Assembly: GCF_032362555.1 (NCBI RefSeq)
Contig: NC_083513.1
Location: forward strand, 11,098,001-11,162,000
Direction: 5' to 3'
Origin: Amyelois transitella
Taxonomy: Eukaryota; Arthropoda; Insecta; Lepidoptera; Pyralidae
Length of the DNA stretch: 64,000 bases
Positions 45,901-55,000 of this stretch are shown in pieces. The notes under the pieces were generated by a model, which saw nothing but the letters and a program-made list of their open reading frames with translations, ran no database searches and had not been told where the DNA came from. The position numbers were made by a program, and so were the translations under genes. The first letter of the stretch is position 1, and each line of letters opens with the position of its first letter.

Positions 45901-46952
45901 AGAGTGCAGTACGCCGCTGTGCGACGTGCGCCGAGAGGGTGGCGCGGCCCGCGCGGGAACCGCTCTTGCCACATCCTATCCCGAGCCTGCCGTGGGCTAA
46001 AATAGGCTCGGACATATTTCAGAACGGTAACAAGTATTTTTTAATCTTAGTCGACTATTTTTCGAATTATATCGAAGTTTGTCCACTGCTGAACATTACT
46101 AGCAAGACAGTCATAACAGCGATGAAGGATCAATTTGCAAGGCACGGCATCCCACAGGAACTGATAACTGATAATGGGCCAGCGTATGCCTCGAAGGAAT
46201 TTGCTACATTTAGTAAGCAATGGGGGTTCAAACATGTTACGAGTTCGCCGAAATATCCGGTATCAAATGGACGAAGTGAGAAGGCAGTACACATAGTTAA
46301 AAATATGTTAACCAAATCTTTGTCATCTGGTTCTGATTTCTATTTAGGGTTGCTAAACCTTAGAACAACTCCCAGGGATGGAATTAGCTCACCATCTCAG
46401 TTACTTATGGGACGCAGGCTTAATTCCAGGCTCCCATCTCACGACTGTAAACTGCAACCCAGCCGTGACAACCGTGACGATTATAAGGCTATCACAAGCA
46501 AGCAAGCCCGCGACAAACAGCACTATGATAAACGAGCACGAGCGTTGCCGGAGCTGCGGGCTGGGCAACGTGTGGTGATGGCGGACGCCGGAGACAGGAA
46601 GCACGCGCGCGTCCAGGCGCGGGCGCCACAACCACGCTCCTACTTCGTAATAGACTCAACAGGAAAGCGGTACAGAAGAAATAGACGCCATTTAATTAAT
46701 GTGGAGGCAGCTCTTTCTTCTCCATCCCAATATACGCCCGAGGAGCAAGAACATTACGAGGAAGAGGATTGGTCCATGGCCGAAAGTGAGGACAACGCAG
46801 ATGATCCTACGTTTGTTTTAACCAGCGGGGATGGGTCGCGTCTCTCTGAGGACTCCCGGGGTGATATTTTGAAAGGCCGGTTAGATCGCGCGCGCAGACC
46901 GGCGGCTGAGGCGGCCCGCACTATTATTGCCAAACTAAATAGGGAAAAATAA
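42903..46952 (+). CDS. Gag-Pol polyprotein of LTR retrotransposon, single frame, intact
   Basis: 1349 aa. The Gag-like region (1 to about 180) is followed by a GC-rich Arg/Gly linker (about 190-250) and a CCHC zinc knuckle at C268-x2-C-x4-H-x4-C281. Aspartic protease LDTGSD at 337-342. Reverse transcriptase with LPYGINCASEVF and the catalytic FVDD at 606-609. RNase H with D755 (SVDASS) and TDHKPLE around 818. Integrase with an HHCC zinc site (H973, H976, C1006, C1009) and D1037, D1090, E1126, the last two spaced by 35 residues (D,D-35-E). Gag and Pol are fused in one frame without the usual frameshift. No env-like frame follows. All catalytic residues are present, so it could be active. Confidence 0.95.
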   Translation: MEHARPPSELCLEGGPANRADAWRKWYKQFLVFLKASGVYKEPTDVQASLLINLIGSEGYDVYTTFKFEKETDRENFDKLVSKFNEHFGTKQNTTMARFKFFTRNQENGESVDEYVTALKILSQHCEFEHLEEGLIRDRVVCGVTDGKIRDRLLRAEDLTLARAVKICQASEMSTEEKRQIEGTKAVTDGGASSAAVDVVYGGAGGPSRAARGGWGRPRPRGQLRAAGARGAATAGGRRGAASRSACRACMKDQCDGDYKCAARNAQCFWCSERGHFKSACPKLKSRVYQIEEELSTDDSDLYYVSTVDNFGDGMDSHKWYETLFLYGSDLKERFKLDTGSDLNVMSLKTYCKLGLNLSELTSDNTRALSFCGNFIPIVGSCYINWFYKNKVYKLRFIISEHDCQNVLGKFSCEQLGLIKRLYSIDINQYDDIFKGLGKLPGKYKIVTIPGAQPSVCPVRKIPVGVRDKLRIELDRMENLGVIRRVTHPTPWVNAIVVAAKKDGSIRVCLDPRPLNRAVRRAHYPLPTLTDIATKLEGARYFSKLDARSGFWMVQLDDDSADLCTFGTPYGRYQYLRLPYGINCASEVFHQKIRQILEGLEGVDSFVDDVIVWGSSISEHDERLKLLLNRARDAGIKFNKEKCEFCVQTVTYLGHTFSSKGMQIDESKLKAIRDMPNPQDRSSLERFLGMVNYLSKFIPHYSEIAAPLRILLKKDSVWNWDEVHEATVRRLKESVCAAPVLALYSAREPVLLSVDASSRALGAVLMQGGRPVEYASSTLTDTQCRYAQIEKELLAIVFALERFHQYVYGRKDVTVETDHKPLETLFHKALDSVPARLQRMMLRIQGYDFKVTYKPGKYMFVADTLSRAPLPEQLQQKVSDEISEQSCFLIENVRFSDSKLSMIKEHTMKDEECQLIIRYIKNGWPNYKYEVDERVKEQWSYKESFEYVDGIIFKDNLVYIPFKLRYEMVKRVHDGHMGIDRCKRHARDVMFWPGMSRDIESAVRRCATCAERVARPAREPLLPHPIPSLPWAKIGSDIFQNGNKYFLILVDYFSNYIEVCPLLNITSKTVITAMKDQFARHGIPQELITDNGPAYASKEFATFSKQWGFKHVTSSPKYPVSNGRSEKAVHIVKNMLTKSLSSGSDFYLGLLNLRTTPRDGISSPSQLLMGRRLNSRLPSHDCKLQPSRDNRDDYKAITSKQARDKQHYDKRARALPELRAGQRVVMADAGDRKHARVQARAPQPRSYFVIDSTGKRYRRNRRHLINVEAALSSPSQYTPEEQEHYEEEDWSMAESEDNADDPTFVLTSGDGSRLSEDSRGDILKGRLDRARRPAAEAARTIIAKLNREK

Positions 46953-47419
46953 ATCATAATGCAATCTGAGCTTAAAATTAGAATTGTATAAAATTGGTAT
47001 AAAAGATTGTACTATGTTACTTCACCCAAGCTGTTATTGTTAATTGTCCGACTTCATAAAATTAAATGTATGTAAGTATTTTTATTTTTGTATGTATGTT
47101 CACCAATTTTCTTAGTCATTTTTTTTTCCAAATTTTCGATTAATATATTTTTGTTTAAAAGGGCTTATATATATCAGCGGTGATCCCATAAAAATTACAA
47201 TGATAAGATTAGCCTTTATAAAAAACTGTAAAAATATACATTAATCTAGATATATAATATATATATATTAAGGTATGTAGTATTGAAGTCGGTTATATGT
47301 TTATTTTTCTTGTTTTTTTTTTTCTCTATGTATATTATTGTTTAAGTTGCTGACTCATAACATAACAAATTATTTTAATTTTTTTTTTCTGTTAATTTTT
47401 TTTTGTGAGGGAAAGATGT

Positions 47420-47505
47420 TGTGATTATTATTGGTGCATGTCATTTATTTGTGGGTATGGAATAAACAAATTGGTCTTGGTTCAACCTGCCTTTCAATTA
47501 CGACA
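47420..47505 (+). repeat. 3' LTR, 86 bp
   Basis: Identical to 42710-42795; preceded by the polypurine tract GAGGGAAAGA (47407-47416) and carrying the same AATAAA. Confidence 0.88.
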
Positions 47506-47584
47506 TGTACCTACCTAGTTTATTCCAACTGTCAGCTTTAATAAAATGTTTTATATGTAGGTACCTATATGCCATCTGGATTCT

Positions 47585-47818
47585 GGCACTTTAGAATAGA
47601 ACCATTCCATTTGCCCATGGATGTCGTAAAAGGCGACTAAGGCATATACTTATAAACTTGTGATTCCTCTTGTAGGCGATGGGCTAGCAACCTGTCACTA
47701 TTTGAATCTCAATTCCATCATAAAGCCATACAGCTGAGCGTGGCCTTTCAGTCTTTTCAAATGTTGGCTCTGTCTACCCTGCAAGGGATTAAGACGTGAC
47801 TCTATGTATGTATGTTGA
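47585..47818 (+). repeat. SINE-like family A copy, 5'-truncated
   Basis: GAACCATTCCATTTGCCCAT to GACGTGACTCTATGTATGTA, between the LTR element and the TIR element. Confidence 0.7.
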
Positions 47819-47917
47819 TATATGAAACACACACGCCACTTTTACGAGGTAGTCAGATACATACATAACTTTTTTGAAGGCGTTTTAATAAAGTTTACTA
47901 TTTTTTCAACTTAAATA

Positions 47918-49055
47918 GGGTAATTGCGCTGGTTTGGCGTCCAGTTCTACTTTTCGTCCATTTCACTTTTAAACGCATATAAAAAGAATATAAACACACC
48001 TATGCACGCATGTTGCAACTTGTCACGATCCTTCATACTTAAGCAACAGTTCTAACAACCACAAAATCCGATTTGTCAAGTGAAAACTTCGAAAAAATTA
48101 AACACAGTGGCCGGCATGTGTTCATGTCTCGTAGACGTCATTGCCGATACAAAAAAAATAGCTGGTGCTGGAACACTCCGTGGTGGGTTTTATGACTATT
48201 TCACATAGATTGGGTAATATTTTGGCATGTAAGGATATTTAAGAGTATAACTAACATTATGTTTAGGTTATTTTACAATGTTTTTGTAGTAATCTTAGTA
48301 AAAGATTGCGGACGAATACTGACATGCCTATTTTACCAATTATTTGGTATCCGTCCACGTGGACGGAAACTAAAACAGCAAGCTAAATATTTGGAATGTT
48401 CATTTTACTTTTTCAGACCTATAAAAAAATATGTGTTTTCTTTAGATATGAACTTTATTGGCTATTTGACAAGATATTTAGTTAACGTCCAATAATTTCT
48501 CAGTATTGCTTGTTTAAAAAAATGTTTAAATGGCATGGACGAAAACTAAACAGCAATTTTTTTTGTATTACTTTTCGTCCATAATAGTGTGGAATCTACT
48601 TCTAACACATTTTCTTGTTAATTCGTACAGGTTTTTCTAGTAGGTACTAAACTATGAAATTAATTGTTATAGATGGATTCGGGGAAATAAAAAAAGCAGG
48701 AAATCTACTGCTGAAGAATAAATATTTTTGTTGATTAAATAAAAGATTATAAAGACAGTTTTTATTTAACATTGCACTTTTACTCTTTTTTACATACTGG
48801 ACGGAAACTAGATCACACCAGGGCGAAAACTAAATTTTTTGGACGAAAACTAGTGAAATCTGCCATTTAACATTTAATTATTTATATAAAAAACAATGTA
48901 GTTAAAATTAAAAGTTTCTTAATTTTTATCAAAAATAGACTATATGAGGTATATAAACAAATATGAGCTATTTTAATTAGGATACTTTATCATATTATTT
49001 TTACGTCTGAAAGCTAGCAACTCCGCTAATTGGACGAAAACCAGCGCAATCACCC
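47918..49055. mobile_element. TIR element, 1138 bp, TA target site, 15 bp from SCCPDH exon 1
   Basis: Left TA|GGGTAATTGCGCTGGTTTGG and right CCAGCGCAATCACCC|TA; TIRs of about 24 bp (GGGTRATTGCGCTGGTTT...CGTCC). TA duplication suggests Tc1/mariner. Inside, GGACGRAAACTA-like words recur near 48361, 48537, 48801, 48832 and 48840. It encodes no transposase (longest frame 78 codons). Its right end lies 15 bp before the exon with the SCCPDH start codon. Confidence 0.82.
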
Positions 49056-49070
49056 TACCAATCTTTTCAG

Positions 49071-52000
49071 ATGTCGCGTCTAGACCTGGTAATCTTTGGA
49101 GCCACAGGTTTTACTGGCAAGAAAGCGGTGGAGCACCTAGCCAAGGGGGGGAAGCAGTATGAGGGGGTCACATGGGGGGTGGCGGGCCGCTCGCAGAGCA
49201 AGCTGGAATCCATCATGGCGGAGATCTCTAAAATAGCAGGTATAATTATTATTACATGAAATCATTGGTTCCGTGTGGTTATCGGCACCAATAAAAAAAA
49301 AAGTATGTCAGTATGTATGTAAAAACAATTTACACAGGTTTCTATGCGAAAGTTTAAAGTATAATCGTATTAACCAGAGTTCCGGAACCCAGGAGCTATA
49401 AACAAGTCTATTTAGAGACTAACGTGGCAGATTCCATCGCTTTCTGTTTATCGTTTTTTGATTGCTACTAATCAGCGCTGCGTAACCTTGATTCGATGCA
49501 TTCCGCATTTGTCCGACCGACTACAGTAAATATACGTACATATAATGAAGTTTATATCCCTTGCGGGGTAAACAGAGCCAACAGTGTTGCAAAGACTGAA
49601 AGGCCACGTTCGGCAGTTTGGCTTAATGATAGAATTGAGATTCAAATAGTGACAGGTTGCTAGCCTATAAGCATATCCCTTATTCGCCTTTTACGACATC
49701 CATGGGAATGAGACGGAGTGGTCCTATTCTTTTTTATGTTGGTGCCGGAACCACCCGGCTTGATTTTCTGTATGCTAAAAGTCACAATTTCCCCATTAAG
49801 ACATACAGCTGAACGTGGCCTTTCAGTCTTTTTTAGACTGCTGTCTCTGTCTACCCAGTAAGACGTGCTTATATGTATGTATGTACTACATACATATAAT
49901 CACGTCTTACTACTACTACTTACTTCGAGGCTAACTCAATCTGTGTAATTTGCCCCGCATATATTTATTTATTTTATTTTATATTTTATATAATCACGTC
50001 TTACTGGGTAGACAGAGAGTACATACTATGTATATTCTAATTAACAGACAAAGACCTCAGCGCTGTGAAGATCATAGTCGCCGATATATCCGACGAGAAG
50101 TCTCTAAAAGACATGTGCAGCCAGGGGAAGGTGCTAGTGAATTGTTGCGGGCCCTACCGACTGTACGGCGAGCCCGTGGTCCGGGCGGCTATAGAGGCTA
50201 AGACGCACTATGTTGACGTCAGCGGGGAGCCACAGGTAATCTATGAGTTTCTGTAGATGTGGTTACCTGTAGCATATAGCAGGTGTCCATCGACGCAATT
50301 CCTTCTTAAGGACATGTGCAGCCAGGGGAATGTGCTAGTGAATTGTTGCGGGCCCTACCGACTGTACGGCGAGCCCGTGGTCCGGGCGGCTGTAAAGGCT
50401 AAGACGCACTATGTTGACGTCAGCGGGGAGCCACAGGTAATCTATGAGTTTCTGTAGATGTGGTTACCTGTATCATATAGCAGGTATCCATCGACGCAAT
50501 TCCTTCTAAAGGACATGTGCAGCCAGGGGAAGGTGCTAGTGAATTGTTGCGGGCCCTACCGACTGTACGGCGAGCCCGTGGTCCGGGCGGCTATAGAGGC
50601 TAAGACACACTATGTTGACGTCAGTGGGGAGCCACAGGTAATCTATGAGTTTCTTAACCCTGTGGTTACTTGTAGCAAATAGCAGGTATCCATCGACGCA
50701 ATTCCTTCTTAAGGACATGTGCAGCCAGGGGAAGGTGCTAGTGAATTGTTGCGGGCCCTACAGACTGTACGGCGAGCCCGCGGTCCGGGCGGCTATAGAG
50801 GCTAAGACGCACTATGTTGACGTCAGTGGCGAGCCACAGGTAATCTATGAGTTTCTGTAGATGTGGTTACTTGTATCATATAGCAGGTATCCATCGACGC
50901 AATTCCTTCTAAAGGACATGTGCAGCCAGGGGAATGTGCTAGTGAATTGTTGCGGGCCCTACAGACTGTACGGCGAGCCCGTGGTCCGGGCGGCTATAGA
51001 GGCTAAGACGCACTATGTTGACGTCAGCGGGGAGCCACAGGTAATCTATGAGTTTCTGTAGATGTGGTTACTTGTAGCAAATAGCAGGTATCCATCGACG
51101 CAATTCCTTCTCAAGGACATGTGCAGCCAGGCGAAGGTGCTAGTGAATTGTTGCGGGCCCTACAGACTGTACGGCGAGCCCGTGGTCCGGGCGGCTGTAG
51201 AGGCTAAGACACACTATGTTGACGTCAGTGGGGAGCCTCAGGTAATCTATGTGTTTCTGTAGATGTGGTTACCTGTAGCATATAGCAGGTGTCCATCGAC
51301 GCAATTCCTTGTTAAGGACATGTGCAGCCAGGGGAAGGTGCTAGTGAATTGTTGCGGGCCCTACAGACTGTACGGCGAGCCCGTGGTCCGGGCGGCTATA
51401 GAGGCTAAGACGCACTATGTTGACGTCAGCGGGGAGCCACAGGTAATCTATGAGTTTCTGTAGATGTGGTTACTTGTATCATATAGCAGGTATCCATCGA
51501 CGCAATTCCTTGTTAAGGACATGTGCAGCCAGGGGAAGGTGCTAGTGAATTGTTGCGGGCCCTACAGACTGTACGGCGAGAAGAGTTTCTGTTTGCGCTA
51601 ATCTAAGGAACTACTGGTTGGAATTGATAAATTATTTTTGTGTTGAATAGACAATTTATCGAGGAAGGCTTGAGGCTATATAACATCACGCTGCAACTAT
51701 ATTGAAGAAATAATGGAAAATGTGAAAAAAAAACTGAGAAAATTATTCATCCTTGAGGGCTTCAATGATGCCCGAAATAACTATTCCACGCGGACGAAGT
51801 CGTGGGCACAGCTATTCGTTAGATAAAAGATGCCTATATTGTTCTAATGCTATAAACAAGTTTTTATCCTCGTAAATTTTGTTTTTATCATTAGTTTTCA
51901 TACCGTACCGGTATCATCTGACGCGAGCTCGTAAAAACATCGGGGCGCATACGCATCATACAAGTTAAACATAAACATTGCGTCATCAGAAACAGGTTAA

Positions 52001-55000
52001 CGCGTCTAGTTTTGGCCGGGTACCGACAATGACATAGCAAAAAAAGTAGGTATACAAGAGATTCGAACCTGTGTCTTTCTGCGCATCACGCATTTCAACC
52101 AGGCACCTTGCCGATTTGACCGCTGACGCTCTTGTCCCTTCCCCGTGACCCTTGAACAGTCACGTCCCCAAAAAAAGGATATGCCAAAATATTTGAACAT
52201 TGGATAATGGTAAATGCTGCACTTGATACATACATACATAAAATCACGCCTCTTTCCCGGAGGGGTAGGCAGGGACTACCTCTTTCCACTTGCCATCCGA
52301 TCCGATCTCTGCATACTTCCTTCGCTTCATCTACATAACTCTCTTCGTGCAAGCTTGGCGTTTTCGGGTACTTTTGACCTGACCCTGCACTTGATGAATA
52401 TGCTTATTCCCTTATTCGCCACTTACGATGCACAATAAGAAAGATAGATAAAACTCTTTATTGCACCATAAATGTAAAACATACACAACAGCACAAAACA
52501 GATAGTGATGGTACAAAGGCGGACTTATCGCTCATGCAAATCTCTTCCAGTCAACCTTTGGGTGCGCAAGGGCAACAAATAAATTCATTCATTCATATAA
52601 TCACGTCTATATTCCTTGCGGGGTAAGCATATCCAGATCCAGTCCTGTAATACTGACAGGCCACGTTCACCTGTTAGGCTGAATGACATAATTGATATTC
52701 AAATATACATACATACATACATATGGTCACGTCTATATCCCTTGCGGGGTAGACAGAGCCAACAGTCTTGAAAAGACTGAATGGCCACGTTCAGCTATTT
52801 GGCTTAATGATAGCCATCGCCACCATCGCCTAAAAAGAAGAAGTTTGTAAGCCTTTCCCTTAGTCGCCTTTTACGACATCCATGGGAAAGAGATGGAGTG
52901 GTCCTATTCTTTTTTGTATTTGTGCTGGAAACCACACAGCACATTCAAATATATACGTTTGATTTTAGGTACTTATACAAAATATGCATGTGCAGTATTG
53001 TTTTTTGTATACGGATGTTATCATAATCTTTTTATCGGCCGTTCAGTGTGATATGATTCATCAGTAGGTAGGTATATTAATACCACAAATGTTACATACC
53101 AGTACCACGTATGGTCGGCCTTGACGTCGTGGGCCGCCGGTTAGGTCATAATCTGATGAAAATTATTCTCCGATGATGCAAAGTGAATTAATTATGGAAA
53201 TTGTGGAAACAATTCAAAATGGAAGCCATTGTTATAAGTATTGTTTTTATGTCTCAGTTTCCATGCATAGGTACATACATACATATGGCCACGTCTATAT
53301 CCCTTGCGGGGTAGACAGAGCCAACAGTCATGAAAAGACTGAATGGCCACGTTCAGCTATTTGGCTTAATGATAGAATTGAGATTCAAATAGTGACAGGT
53401 TACTAGCCCATCGCCTGAAAAAGAATCCCAAGTTTGTAAGCCTATCCCTATAGCCTATGCATAGGTTAGTGCATATAAAGTATCGTATGTGAAATGTTGT
53501 TTTTGGTTTATGGTTTAAGCTCATATTTTGGTAGTATCGTTGGGATGATCTGATGACAGTAACCTGTGAGGCTGTAAGCAGAATATAACATTGAGAACAT
53601 TTAAATTATCGTTGGAAGTTGGAATTGAACCAGTCCATATCTTTCCAATACGTGTCACTTATTGATGTTATCATAACTTAAGTCTAAGCGCACATGTAGA
53701 AGAAGCGGCGGAAGGAACTACACTGCAGCATTTTCACCGGACGTCAATTTGACCCGATGACATTAACCTATCAGACTGTTAGCAGAATATAACATTTAAA
53801 ACATTTAAATTATCGTTGGAAGTTGGAATTGAACCACTCCATATCTTTCCAATAGGTGTCGTAAAAGGCGACAAAGGGATTGATAGGCGACTATTTGATT
53901 CTCAAAAAATACTTATTACAGAAGAATTGTGTAAATAAATTCTCAATTATTATAGGATACAGTTTTAATTCCAATGCAGTACAGGTCCAACTACTTACAT
54001 TCATTCGTGTGATAGCTCGCGTGACTTGTTTCCTTTTACGGATAACTAGTCGCAATTTATGCAACACTGTTTTTTAACAGCATATTATTTGTTAATTATT
54101 TAGCAGAAAAACTCTAGAATCATGTGGATTCCGGTTTCATGCGATTTATTTCGCAATCTCTCCTTCATTGTGGCGTTGTTGCCCCAATTGCGCATGCGCC
54201 GCCAATATCACCTCGACCAACTCTTTTGGTCTTTGATGAAAAAATACGTAGGTACCTGATTTACCAGTTTGTGATATTATTGAGCATTTTATTTGAAGGC
54301 AAACTACATAGATTTTTTTGGGCTGCTGGCCTAAAGACCGCTCCTTCTATTTCCAATGAATGTCGTAAAAGGCGACTAAGGGAATGCTTTTAAACTTGGG
54401 ATTCTTCTTTTACGCGACGGGCTAGCAACCTGTCACTATTTGAATCACAATTCTATCAAATTTTAATTACTAGACAAAAACGGTGCCGTATCTCATTGGT
54501 GCCGTGTGTCTCCCGGCACAAAAAGAAAAAAGACGCCACTCTATCTCTTTCCCATGGATATCGTAGAAGGCGACTAAGGGAAAGGCTTATTATAAACTTG
54601 GGATTCTTCTTTTAGGCGACGGGCTAGCGACCTGTCACTATGAGAAAGAGATAGAGTGGTGCTATTCTTTTTCCTATTGGTGCCGGGAACCACACGGCTT
54701 ATTTTTTTTTTTTAACTGGTTTATTATAAGTAATTATGTATTGATTCTTACAGTTCATCGAGACGGTCCAGTTGAAGTACTCGGCCCAAGCTCGGGACGC
54801 TGGCGTGTATATAATTAACGCTTGCGGGTTCGACAGTATCCCCAACGATATGGGCGTCATCTTCCTGCAACAGGCTTTGGCTGGTGAGACAATGATATGA
54901 TACATACATACATACATAAAATCACGCCTCTTTCCTGGAGGGGTAGGCAGAGACTACCTCTTTCCACTTGCCACGATCTCTGCATATTTCCTTCGCTTCA

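Larger units (their letters stand above)
42710..47505 (+). mobile_element. Complete Ty3/gypsy-type LTR retrotransposon, about 4.8 kb
   Basis: Two identical 86-bp LTRs flank one long open gag-pol frame. The primer-binding site TGGTGTCAGGTG begins directly after the 5' LTR (42796); TGGTGTCAG fits the 3' end of a tRNA-Leu (inference). A purine run GAGGGAAAGA precedes the 3' LTR. The order protease, RT, RNase H, integrase is that of Ty3/gypsy elements. Identical LTRs and an unbroken frame point to a recent insertion. It is in the same direction as SCCPDH. Confidence 0.93.

Noticed and set aside
43071-46315. Antisense frames over the gag-pol gene
   Set aside because: Short shadows on the opposite strand of a long real frame, with no domains.
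48259-48495. 78-codon frame inside the TIR element as a transposase
   Set aside because: No DDE/D motif or DNA-binding pattern and far too short.
50276-50310. Use of the earlier AG (ATAGCAG|GTGTCC) as acceptor of the copied exons
   Set aside because: It would leave an intron of only 48 nt, and the reading frame meets TAA (or shifts) before GACATG; the AAG|GACATG site fits phase and length.
50110-51580. CRISPR-like array
   Set aside because: A 201-bp coding repeat without unique spacers in a eukaryotic gene; it is an exon/intron tandem duplication.
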